This document shows, piece after piece, positions 1 through 7,335 of a stretch of 64,000 bases of DNA; the stretch's first letter is position 1; every line of letters starts with the position of its first letter. The DNA is from Flavobacterium sp. LHD-85 (GTDB lineage Bacteria; Bacteroidota; Bacteroidia; Flavobacteriales; Flavobacteriaceae), in contig NZ_JAVFVR010000016.1 in assembly GCF_030929595.1 (NCBI RefSeq), forward strand, positions 1-64,000, read 5' to 3'. The position numbers were made by a program, and so were the translations under genes. A model generated the notes under the pieces. It ran no database searches and was not told the origin of the DNA. It saw nothing but the letters and a program-made list of their open reading frames with translations.

Positions 1-87
1 CGAGGAACGAGGAATCACACTCGAAACTCGACAAAGGTTGACAATTATAGCATATGGAATTACTAGTGTGATTTCTCGTTTCTCGGA
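1..87. repeat. Imperfect inverted repeat (dispersed intergenic element), cut by the window edge
   Basis: The arm at 1-20 (CGAGGAACGAGGAATCACAC) is nearly the reverse complement of the arm at 67-87. The spacer between them is about 46 bases. The layout resembles the short palindromic elements scattered through Flavobacterium intergenic regions. No coding capacity is seen. Confidence 0.6.
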
Positions 88-95
88 ATGACAAA

Positions 96-120
96 AAAAG
101 CCTCTTAATTAGAGGCTTTT
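96..120 (-). terminator. Rho-independent terminator
   Basis: The stem AAAAGCCTCT / AGAGGCTTTT has a 5-base loop and T-rich flanks. It lies just past the stop of the minus-strand gene that ends at 135. Confidence 0.75.
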
Positions 121-134
121 CTGTTTTTTATAAA

Positions 135-644
135 TTACTCATTTTCCTGAACCACCAATTTCAAAGAATTAATATAATCAGTATCAAATTCTATAACTCG
201 AATTTTTTCGGGATTAAAACTTAATTCTCCACCAAACTGACCTTGCGTATCTAAAAAATCGATGGTCAATTCTTCCTCATTTAATTCGATTAATTTTCCT
301 AGGTAAGCAGATTTAGATGATTTTTTTGCAATCTGAAAAATGCCATATTTCTCAGAAATAAATTTAATAATCGAAGCCAAATCTTTAATCGGGATAATAT
401 CATCAGAATTGATTTTTAAACCTTTCAGACGGATTACTTTTTCTGTGAAAGCCAGATCATGATCGCGGTTTACTGCTTCAATGTTTTTATTTCTCAAAAT
501 AACAAAACCATCCAAAATAAAATCTACAGGATTATTTCGAAGTAAAATCCATTCGTCAGAATAATCAATAAGAAATCCGGAGAAAATCTGTTTTTTATCC
601 TGAAATTCTATTTCGACCAATTGTCTTAAATATTGTTCCATCAT
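135..644 (-). CDS. Conserved hypothetical protein, possibly a tandem small-beta-barrel protein
   Basis: This 169-residue protein has no signal peptide or membrane segment, so it is probably cytoplasmic. I do not recognise a named family. The N-terminal part (residues 5-55) and the C-terminal part (about 100-165) both look like short all-beta units. Phrases such as SGFLIDYSDEWILLRN and YLGKLIELNEEELTIDFL recall Sm-like barrels, but this is an impression of fold, not a family match. The ATG at 644 directly precedes a second in-frame ATG (MMEQ), so the start could be either. A good terminator follows at 96-120. Function unknown. Confidence 0.75.
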   Translation of the reverse strand: MMEQYLRQLVEIEFQDKKQIFSGFLIDYSDEWILLRNNPVDFILDGFVILRNKNIEAVNRDHDLAFTEKVIRLKGLKINSDDIIPIKDLASIIKFISEKYGIFQIAKKSSKSAYLGKLIELNEEELTIDFLDTQGQFGGELSFNPEKIRVIEFDTDYINSLKLVVQENE

Positions 645-690
645 GTGTTTTTAAAATTCCAATAATTTAGTTCCAAATTCCAATATTTAA

Positions 691-729
691 ATTCCAAACT
701 CCAATTACTTTGAGATTGGAATTTGGAAT
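691..729. repeat. AATTCCAA / TTGGAATT inverted repeat
   Basis: ATTCCAAACTCCAAT at 691-705 pairs with ATTGGAATTTGGAAT at 715-729 with one mismatch. Further AATTCCAA copies lie upstream from about 655. The same word family recurs at 48181-48316. It sits just past the stop of the SDR gene, so it may also act as that gene's terminator. Confidence 0.6.
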
Positions 730-752
730 TTCAAAAATTTAGAATTTATTCT

Positions 753-1469
753 TTACGGGTTAGTAGACCAGATACTGCTGTTTTTAATAAACACTCTTCG
801 GTTTAATTTTAACTGTGCAATTATTAAATCTGCCATATCTTCAGACTGCATTACTTTTTCTGGATTTCCATCCGTTAAGTTTAAGTCTTTTGCCATATCT
901 GTAGCCACAGTACTTGGTGTCAAGGCAGTAACACGAATATTGTGTTTTCTCATTTCCTGCATTAAAGAATCGGTTAAACCTAAAACAGCAAATTTAGAAG
1001 CACTGTAAGCACTTGTCAGAGCGTTTCCGTTTAATCCAGCAGTTGATGAAATATTGATGATATCTCCAGTTTGTCTTTCGATCATATTTGGAATAAGGGC
1101 ACGAGTTGTATAATACGTTCCCATTAAATTTACCTGAATAATTCTTTCCCAAGCTTCTGGTTCCAATTCTAAGAATTTTCCAAAAGAAGCAATTCCGGCA
1201 CTGTTGATTAAAATATCGATGTGTTTAAATTCAGCAATAGCTTTTTCAGCAGCAGCATTTATAGAATTAATGTCAGAAACATCAGCAGACAAGGCCAAAG
1301 TTTTTACTCCCAATTTTGAAGTTTCTTTTGCCAATTGGTCAATATCGCTTTTGGTTCTAGAAACCAAAATCAGGTTTACACCTTCTTTTGCCAAAGCAAT
1401 TGCCACAGCTTTTCCTATTCCTTTTCCTGCGCCCGTTATAAAGGCGTTTTTATTTTTTAAGTCGGTCAT
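753..1469 (-). CDS. SDR family NAD(P)-dependent oxidoreductase (3-ketoacyl reductase-like)
   Basis: A classical short-chain dehydrogenase of 238 residues, the usual length. The cofactor motif TGAGKGIG is at 12-19, NSAG at 89-92, the catalytic Ser in SST at 141-142, and YSASK at 155-159 supplies Tyr and Lys. The R in VSRT after the second strand favours NADP(H), which is inference. It resembles FabG-like 3-oxoacyl reductases and general ketone or alcohol dehydrogenases. Sequence alone does not settle the substrate, and no fatty-acid gene is adjacent. It appears monocistronic: repeat DNA lies downstream, and about 110 bases separate its start from the next gene upstream. Confidence 0.93.
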   Translation of the reverse strand: MTDLKNKNAFITGAGKGIGKAVAIALAKEGVNLILVSRTKSDIDQLAKETSKLGVKTLALSADVSDINSINAAAEKAIAEFKHIDILINSAGIASFGKFLELEPEAWERIIQVNLMGTYYTTRALIPNMIERQTGDIINISSTAGLNGNALTSAYSASKFAVLGLTDSLMQEMRKHNIRVTALTPSTVATDMAKDLNLTDGNPEKVMQSEDMADLIIAQLKLNRRVFIKNSSIWSTNP

Positions 1470-1582
1470 GATTGTGTTTTTAGAAATGCAGAAAGCATCA
1501 TTTTAAGTCTTACAAAAATAAGATTTTGAAAACTAAAATGATGCTTTAAAAGATATTCTTAATCTAAGTTTAACAACTTTTG

Positions 1583-2170
1583 TTATTCTTTTAGAACCAT
1601 GTCAATACACATGACAGCTCCTAAAATCAATTGTCTCAACGGACTGTCAGCTGTAACTGTATCTTCAATCTGAAGAACATAATTATCGGCACTTGTAAAA
1701 AACTCTTTTCCTAATCCTGCCCATTTTTTACTTACTTGAGCCAGTTGCTTATTCTCGTGCGAAAATTTAAAATCCCAGCCGGTCCATTTTCCTTGCAGTG
1801 TTGCAACCGGTTTTTCGTTTTTATCTAAAATTTCAAATCTTCCTCCGATTGAGAAAAATTTTTGTTTGAAAGTTCCAATCAAACGATCTTTTTCATCCAA
1901 TACTTCAACGGTAGATCTAAAGATGGCAACACCTCTTCTTACGGTAACTAATTTTTCTCCAGAAGCAGTTGTAATTTCAACATTAAACGGAGTTGCTCTT
2001 TTATAATCTGTAAATCGAAATACTTTTGTGAAGAAACCAAGATTGTTTTCTCGGCAGTTCATAATGATTTGATTGGTTTCTGGATGATATATGTCGTAAT
2101 TATTTGCGGCTTTGAACATTCCAACATGTTCTTTTACTAAAAATAGATTTTGGCTTAAAATGGGATTCAT
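1583..2170 (-). CDS. LURP-one / scramblase-like family protein
   Basis: This 195-residue protein has no signal peptide. Its repeated beta-hairpin pattern (ATTASGEKLVTVRRG, STVEVLDEKDRLIGTFKQKF, GRFEILDKNEKPVATLQGKW) is typical of the LURP-one-related fold, which is related to the Tubby C-terminal domain and phospholipid scramblases. The C-terminus is hydrophobic (LILGAVMCIDMVLKE). In bacteria these proteins have no settled function. Membrane or lipid association is a family-based guess. It stands alone, with 53 bases separating its start from the next gene's stop. Confidence 0.72.
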   Translation of the reverse strand: MNPILSQNLFLVKEHVGMFKAANNYDIYHPETNQIIMNCRENNLGFFTKVFRFTDYKRATPFNVEITTASGEKLVTVRRGVAIFRSTVEVLDEKDRLIGTFKQKFFSIGGRFEILDKNEKPVATLQGKWTGWDFKFSHENKQLAQVSKKWAGLGKEFFTSADNYVLQIEDTVTADSPLRQLILGAVMCIDMVLKE

Positions 2171-2223
2171 ACGTGTGTAAAATATGTTTTAAAAATGAAG
2201 CCGCAAATGTAATACAATATTTA

Positions 2224-4389
2224 TTAATTATACTGTTTAGAAGTTTCAACCAAACGAATAAACTCAGCTTTATAGCCTTCGCCATCGTTTGAATTTCCTT
2301 GCTTGGCAAGTTTTATAATTTCTTCAGAAGACTTGTCGGCAATTAATTTTGAATCTCTCAATTTTAATCCAAACCAAGCTACGGCAGAACTAAATTTCAT
2401 ATCATCGCTCGCTTTCTCCAAAGCAACCGATTTGTTTTCGATTACCTGAACCATTTCGATGCTTTTTTCGCCATCAGGTTTTTTGTAACGGAATTTAATT
2501 GTAGCCAATTCGTTGCTGTAATTGTTTGAACTGGTTTCTGTTTTAGTGTATTTTAAAGGATCTGGCTGTTCCGCCAAATAATCACTTTTTACACCAGCTG
2601 GAATAATTTCATACAAAGCTGTCACAGTATGATTGCTGCCTAATTCGCCAGCATCAATAGCATCATTTTTAAAATCTTCTGGACGCAATTTTCTGTTTTC
2701 ATAACCAATCAAACGATACGCCTGAACTTGTTTTGGATTGAACTCGATCTGAATTTTTACATCTTTCGCAATTGCAAACATCGAACCTTTGAATTCTTTT
2801 CCTAAAAAACGATTCGCTTCTTGAATGTTATCGATATAAGCGTAATTCCCGTTTCCTTTATCAGCCAAGATTTCCATTTTGCTGTCTTTGTAATTTCCCA
2901 TTCCGTAACCTAAACAAGTCAAGAAAACACCTGTTTTTCTTTTTTCTTCAATTAGTTTTTCCATATCAGAATTAGAAGTGCTTCCAACATTAAAATCTCC
3001 GTCAGTTGCTAGAATTACGCGATTGTTTCCGCCTTTAATGAAATTTTCAGTTGCCGTTTTATAAGCCAGTTCGATTCCTGCACCTCCGGCTGTACTTCCT
3101 CCAGATTGTAATTTATCTAAAGCATCGATGATTGTTTTTTTCTCGTCTCCAGAAGTTGGAGGCAAAACCATTCCTGCAGCGCCAGCATAAACCACAATCG
3201 CAACTTTGTCTTTTGCACGTAACTCGTTTACCAATATTTTTAAAGATTGTTTCAATAAAGGCAATTTGTTCATATCGCTCATGGAACCCGAAACATCAAT
3301 CAGGAAAACAAGGTTTGAAGCTGGTAAATCATGGGTTGGAATATTTTCTCCTTGTAAACCAATTTTCAAAATTTTATTGTTCTTATTCCAAGGCGAATCG
3401 CTCACTTCTGTATTGATAGAAAACGGATGCTCATTTTTTGGCTGTGGATAAGTGTATTTGAAAAAATTCACCATTTCTTCTACACGAACCGCATCTTTTG
3501 GAACTTGCTGACCATTGTTTAAAAAACGTCTGATATTCGTATAAGAAGCATTATCAACATCTATAGAAAAAGTTGAAAGCGGAGCTGTTTTTGGACTTTC
3601 GAAAGCATTTTCTACAAAAGCATCATAATCTTCCTGAGTTGGTTCAGCTGGATTCGGAAGGATGTTTAATTTTTTATCTAATTCTTTTTCAGAAAGGTTC
3701 TTATAGATTTCATTTTTGGTTGAAATAACCACAACGCCATTTGAAGCTTTGCTTCCATAAATTGAAGTCGCATTTTTATCTTTTAAAACCGAAACATTAT
3801 CAATATCATTAGGATTAATTTTTGCCATTTGATTGGCTTTTGCTGGAACTCCATCAATAATGTAAATAGGTTCATTCTTTGGAGAAACAGATTCATTTCC
3901 GCGAATAACAACAGTTGGGCTTGGCATAGCAGAATATCCCATCGAATTTTGAACTTGAATTCCCGTAGCTTTTCCTTTTAGTGCCTGCGCAGCATCTTTT
4001 TTCTCTCTTCTTCTTTCAGCACGAGCATAGCTTCGGTCTTCGTATTCCGAACTGCTTACGCCATAACCCACAACGACAACTTCGCTTAAAGTCTGATTAT
4101 CTGGAAAAAGTTTTATATTAATCGTATTTGAGTTTTGAACCTTTTGACTTTGGTTTTTGTATCCAATGAAGCTGAAAACTAACATGTCTCCAGTTTTAGC
4201 TTGAATGGTATACTTTCCATCAAAATCAGTTGCAACATTTTTTTTTGATGTCTGATTGAAAACAGTTACGCCTGGAAGTGGCTGTTTGCTTTCATCTGAA
4301 ACGATTCCAGAAATTGTTCTTTCTTGTGCCATGGTTACGAAACATATAAGCATAGCAATGGCTGATGAAATAAGTTTTAGACTTTTCAT
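2224..4389 (-). CDS. Secreted VWA-domain protein (YfbK-like) with carboxypeptidase-regulatory and TonB-plug-like N-terminus
   Basis: The 721-residue protein has a signal peptide (1-21). A CarboxypepD_reg-like beta-sandwich follows (about 23-100). A TonB-plug-like segment comes next (about 130-226) with EPIYIIDG at 173-180 and a YGSKASNGVVVISTKN ending. The YfbK-type N-terminal region is at about 270-330. The VWA domain carries a complete MIDAS: DVSGS at 365-369, T433 and D463. A C-terminal YfbK-type domain (about 540-720) ends the protein. There is no beta-barrel, so this is not a TonB receptor. It is the last gene of the sigma/anti-sigma operon and is probably exported and anchored by protein contacts. 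Its role is unknown; binding of a divalent metal and a partner is implied by the MIDAS. Confidence 0.9.
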   Translation of the reverse strand: MKSLKLISSAIAMLICFVTMAQERTISGIVSDESKQPLPGVTVFNQTSKKNVATDFDGKYTIQAKTGDMLVFSFIGYKNQSQKVQNSNTINIKLFPDNQTLSEVVVVGYGVSSSEYEDRSYARAERRREKKDAAQALKGKATGIQVQNSMGYSAMPSPTVVIRGNESVSPKNEPIYIIDGVPAKANQMAKINPNDIDNVSVLKDKNATSIYGSKASNGVVVISTKNEIYKNLSEKELDKKLNILPNPAEPTQEDYDAFVENAFESPKTAPLSTFSIDVDNASYTNIRRFLNNGQQVPKDAVRVEEMVNFFKYTYPQPKNEHPFSINTEVSDSPWNKNNKILKIGLQGENIPTHDLPASNLVFLIDVSGSMSDMNKLPLLKQSLKILVNELRAKDKVAIVVYAGAAGMVLPPTSGDEKKTIIDALDKLQSGGSTAGGAGIELAYKTATENFIKGGNNRVILATDGDFNVGSTSNSDMEKLIEEKRKTGVFLTCLGYGMGNYKDSKMEILADKGNGNYAYIDNIQEANRFLGKEFKGSMFAIAKDVKIQIEFNPKQVQAYRLIGYENRKLRPEDFKNDAIDAGELGSNHTVTALYEIIPAGVKSDYLAEQPDPLKYTKTETSSNNYSNELATIKFRYKKPDGEKSIEMVQVIENKSVALEKASDDMKFSSAVAWFGLKLRDSKLIADKSSEEIIKLAKQGNSNDGEGYKAEFIRLVETSKQYN

Positions 4390-4421
4390 GATAATAAGTT
4401 TTAGAATTAATGTTTGGGTTT

Positions 4422-4454
4422 TGCTTTGTCAAAGCTGCAGACTTTGACAAAGCA
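4422..4454 (-). other. Intercistronic hairpin between anti-sigma and VWA genes
   Basis: A perfect 13-bp inverted repeat, TGCTTTGTCAAAG / CTTTGACAAAGCA, with a 7-base loop, fills the 70-base gap between the two genes. It has no long T-tract. Attenuation or mRNA processing and stabilisation fits better than full termination. The role is inferred. Confidence 0.6.
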
Positions 4455-4459
4455 TTAGA

Positions 4460-5425
4460 TTATTTTTTCGGAGCTGGTTTTCCGTTTTTTGTAGTGATTA
4501 TAACAACTCCTTTTTTACCTCTTTCGCCATATTTTTCGGTCGCTTCAAGGTCTTGTAAAATAGTTACGGTTTTAATGTCTTGTTTATCTAAAGGCGCATA
4601 AGGGCTTGTTGGATTTTTGCCGAATAAATCATTTTCAGAATAATAAATTCCGTCAATGATATACAAAGGTTCATCAAGAACTACAAGCGAATCTAAATTT
4701 TCTGGTTGTAAATTCGGAAGTTCGTTCTGAATCATTTTGTCTTTTTTTGCATCGTTGCTGTGCGCTAATGCATTTCCGTTTAGAACAACTAAAGGACTGC
4801 TTTTTTTTGCTCTTTGCGTTGGTGTTGCAGAGTAAGCCGTTTTTGCAGATTCTCTTTGAGGATAGCTTGAATAGCCCATTTCTGGAGTCACTTCTTTTTT
4901 TGAAACGATGTTATTTTCTTCCTCATAAGATTCGCTTCTAAGAGGTGCATTTGCAGAAACAACAGCTTCTGCCGCAATACTTGGACTTGGTGCAGACAGA
5001 ACTGGTCCAGCTTGAGGAGCCGTTACTTCTTGAACAGCAACTCGTTCTTTCTTTTTAGTTTGATTGTTTAAAATTTTAACGGCTTCTTCGTTTGAAACTA
5101 TTCCTGAAGAAGTTGCATCATTTTGTTTTACAATAGGCTCTTCAGTTTGAGGCTGTTTTATTTCTTTTTCTTCCAAAACTACTTTTGGAGTTTTTGTTAT
5201 AGTTTCTTTATTAGAATTTAAAAATTGAAATCCTAAAGAAAGCAATAATAGAAGAGAAGCTGCAACCGCGATTTTTTTCCATAATGTTATTGTTTTTTTG
5301 TCTTCTTTTTTGTCCAGTTTTTCTTCTACACGCGCCCAGACTTTTTCCATTCCTGGAAAGTCTTGAAACTCGGCTTTTTGCGAAGCTTCTTTTATTTTAT
5401 CGAATAATTTATCTTGATTGTCCAT
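4460..5425 (-). CDS. Membrane anti-sigma factor-like protein with C-terminal TonB-plug-like segment
   Basis: This 321-residue protein has a cytosolic N-terminus of about 48 residues with an FPGMEKVWARVEEKL helix, as in short anti-sigma domains. One membrane segment is at 49-69. The long low-complexity periplasmic part is rich in Ser, Ala, Pro and Glu. The last 70 residues (from 252) carry EPLYIIDG, DIKTVTILQD, ATEKYGERGKKGVVIITTKNG, which is the same plug-like pattern as in the downstream VWA protein. It starts 3 bases after the sigma gene's stop, so translational coupling is likely. Binding of the sigma factor is inferred from position and topology. It lacks the usual FecR domain. Confidence 0.85.
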   Translation of the reverse strand: MDNQDKLFDKIKEASQKAEFQDFPGMEKVWARVEEKLDKKEDKKTITLWKKIAVAASLLLLLSLGFQFLNSNKETITKTPKVVLEEKEIKQPQTEEPIVKQNDATSSGIVSNEEAVKILNNQTKKKERVAVQEVTAPQAGPVLSAPSPSIAAEAVVSANAPLRSESYEEENNIVSKKEVTPEMGYSSYPQRESAKTAYSATPTQRAKKSSPLVVLNGNALAHSNDAKKDKMIQNELPNLQPENLDSLVVLDEPLYIIDGIYYSENDLFGKNPTSPYAPLDKQDIKTVTILQDLEATEKYGERGKKGVVIITTKNGKPAPKK

Positions 5426-5427
5426 GA

Positions 5428-5964
5428 CTATTTTGCTTTTTGATAATACAGTTTATTAACCAGTTCTTTCAGTTTGGTCTTAGCAGCATTCAATTGTGAT
5501 TTTGAGGTACCTTCAGAGATTTTCAGCATTTCGGCTATTTCTTTATGCGAAAAACCTTCAATGACAAAAAGGTTAAACACAGTTTTACAGCCATCAGGAA
5601 TATGGTTTAATAAATTAAGTAAATCTTCTTCTTCCAATGTATTTAGTTCGTCAACAGAAGGCTGAGAAATCAGCTTTACGTCGTCGAGATACATGTTAAA
5701 GTTGGTTGCTTTTCTAATGGTCGCCAAACAATGATTTACAGTTATACGTCTTGCCCAAGCTTCAAAAGCATACGCTTCTTTTAACTGTTCTAGTTTGGTG
5801 AAAATAGTAAAGAAAGAATCGGCCAAAGCTTCTTCGATTTCCTCTTCCTTTTTTAAATATCTTTTGCAAAGGCGGTACAACTTTGGCGCCATGTATTCGT
5901 ACACCTGACGCTGGGCATCGCGGTGCATTTTTTTACAGTTTGCTATTTGAGTTTCGTTTATCAC
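5428..5964 (-). CDS. RNA polymerase ECF-type sigma-70 factor
   Basis: A 178-residue ECF sigma factor. Sigma-2 spans about 12-85 (DAQRQVYEYMAPKLYRLCKRY, AFEAWARRITVNHCLATIRK). Sigma-4 spans about 118-170 with a helix-turn-helix (EGFSHKEIAEMLKISEGTSKSQLNAAKTKL). I keep the GTG start at 5964 because the family begins with such a pre-sigma-2 helix; an internal ATG would trim it. It heads the operon sigma, anti-sigma, VWA protein. The upstream DNA (about 5990-6025) contains GTCCCAACC on the minus strand. That could be part of an autoregulated promoter, but I cannot show it. Confidence 0.93.
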   Translation of the reverse strand: MINETQIANCKKMHRDAQRQVYEYMAPKLYRLCKRYLKKEEEIEEALADSFFTIFTKLEQLKEAYAFEAWARRITVNHCLATIRKATNFNMYLDDVKLISQPSVDELNTLEEEDLLNLLNHIPDGCKTVFNLFVIEGFSHKEIAEMLKISEGTSKSQLNAAKTKLKELVNKLYYQKAK

Positions 5965-6091
5965 AATTGTTGTCTTTCTTATATAGAGAGATAAAAAGAT
6001 AAAAAGGTTGGGACGAGGGTGAAAAAAATATTAAAATATTTTTTTTAGGTTCAAAGTTACAAAGCTACAAAGTTACAAAGGTTTATTGTAG

Positions 6092-6111
6092 AGATGCACT
6101 GCAGTGCATCT
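6092..6111. repeat. Perfect 20-bp palindrome
   Basis: AGATGCACTGCAGTGCATCT is fully self-complementary. It is preceded at 6051-6080 by repeats of CAAAGTTACAAAG. It lies just past the stop of the gene ending at 6120, so termination is possible. The form matches dispersed Flavobacterium repeats. Confidence 0.6.
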
Positions 6112-6119
6112 GACCGTAA

Positions 6120-6743
6120 TCATTCTCCTAAACAAATATCATTATAAAATTCTACGATTTCTTTAATGTCTTCGAAAATCCATTTGTCGCTTTTTAGTTT
6201 TTTGACGATAAAATCGCAGTCAGCAAAAACTTTAGAAGTGTTTTTTCGCCATGAGTTTACAATACCGCAGTTTAAACACGTTGGATATTTGTCTTTTGCT
6301 TTTTTTACATAATAAAATTCAGAAGATTCAGTTGGTTGGGAGGAAGAACTGGTTTGAGGATTGTAAGTTGCTGGTCGTTCATCATGTGGATTATAAATTT
6401 GATCGAGAAGACTAAAATCTGACCCAAATTTTTTATATAAGGTGGCTTCTCCTTTAATAATAATCTCGACCAGTTTTGGCTTGTCTAATGAATTTAATTT
6501 CACATATTCAAAAGACCTCGCAGAGTTAAAACCTAAAAATGTAATTTTTTTAACAAATTCATCATTCCAAGTATCAGGTTTGTCTTCGGGAGCGACCTTA
6601 AATTTTATTTTATTGAAATTTAAAGAAGCAAATCCCTCAATAGAATCTCCGTCTTTAAAGTAAATTATAGCTTCTTCTGTTTGAGAATAAATTTTAAGGC
6701 TGATAAAAAATAAAATGAATATGATTCTGTAGAGTTGTTTCAT
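6120..6743 (-). CDS. Secreted hypothetical protein with a CxxC motif
   Basis: The protein has 207 residues and a clear signal peptide (MKQLYRIIFILFFISLKIYSQ). The N-terminal half is beta-rich (IIYFKDGDSIEGFASLNFNKIKF). A Ser/Gln-rich linker follows, then a YPTCLNCG motif near residue 158 that could bind a metal or form a disulfide. I do not recognise the family. It lies 18 bases after the hypothetical gene at 6762-7229 on the same strand, so the pair is probably one transcription unit. Confidence 0.72.
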   Translation of the reverse strand: MKQLYRIIFILFFISLKIYSQTEEAIIYFKDGDSIEGFASLNFNKIKFKVAPEDKPDTWNDEFVKKITFLGFNSARSFEYVKLNSLDKPKLVEIIIKGEATLYKKFGSDFSLLDQIYNPHDERPATYNPQTSSSSQPTESSEFYYVKKAKDKYPTCLNCGIVNSWRKNTSKVFADCDFIVKKLKSDKWIFEDIKEIVEFYNDICLGE

Positions 6744-6761
6744 TTACTAATTAGAAATAAT

Positions 6762-7229
6762 TTAAATTTTCTTTGTCTTTCTGTACCAGTTTTCTATTTT
6801 TCTGATTGATTCTTTGCTAGTTTTTGGATAGCTATTTAAACCCAAATTTATTTTTGTTTTGGAAATATAAGAATCTAAAAAAATTAAAGCAAAACCTCCA
6901 ATTTCAGCATCTTCTTTTGAAATATGTGAGGAAAAAATGTTCATATATCCGCAACATTTTTCTTTAGAATACATTAAAGAGATTAAATAATTCACATCGT
7001 TTGGTTTTACCCAATTTTCTGGAAATTCTCCCGCCATTGTCACACTATTAATTGGCGTTTTATTATATCTCTTTTTGCAAAGCTCAATAAAAGATTTTGG
7101 ATTCAAGTCTTTCACGTATATAGTTTTGGAGTATTCCTTTAATTCTTTGTTTTCTTTAAAATTGTAGAATAAAAAAGCGCTTGTTGCAATAACACCAATT
7201 ATAAATAATAACAGAATTATTCTCTTCAT
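6762..7229 (-). CDS. Hypothetical membrane-anchored protein
   Basis: The 155-residue protein has an N-terminal membrane segment (IILLLFIIGVIATSAFLFYNF) with a Lys/Arg start, giving an N-in, C-out anchor. A soluble domain of about 125 residues contains adjacent cysteines (EKCCGYMNIF). No known family is recognised. It is first of a likely two-gene unit with the secreted protein at 6120-6743. Function unknown. Confidence 0.7.
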   Translation of the reverse strand: MKRIILLLFIIGVIATSAFLFYNFKENKELKEYSKTIYVKDLNPKSFIELCKKRYNKTPINSVTMAGEFPENWVKPNDVNYLISLMYSKEKCCGYMNIFSSHISKEDAEIGGFALIFLDSYISKTKINLGLNSYPKTSKESIRKIENWYRKTKKI

Positions 7230-7285
7230 AAAATACGTTTTATTTCACTAGATTAAGTTGTGTTGTAAAATTTCGGATATAAATA

Positions 7286-7323
7286 AAAAGCTCAATTTCT
7301 TATTTTATAGAAATCGAGCTTTT
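7286..7323 (-). terminator. Rho-independent terminator of the prolyl oligopeptidase gene
   Basis: A 15-bp stem at 7286-7300 / 7309-7323 is built on AAAAGCTC and GAGCTTTT. The single mismatch is a G-U wobble only on the minus-strand RNA. A TTTTTATTT tract follows on that strand. It lies 13 bases past the stop at 7336. Confidence 0.8.
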
Positions 7324-7335
7324 GTTTTTTTGCAA

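Noticed and set aside
2224-5964. Classical FecI/FecR/TonB-receptor signalling operon
   Set aside because: The sigma factor fits, but the anti-sigma protein has no FecR domain and the third protein has a VWA domain and no barrel.
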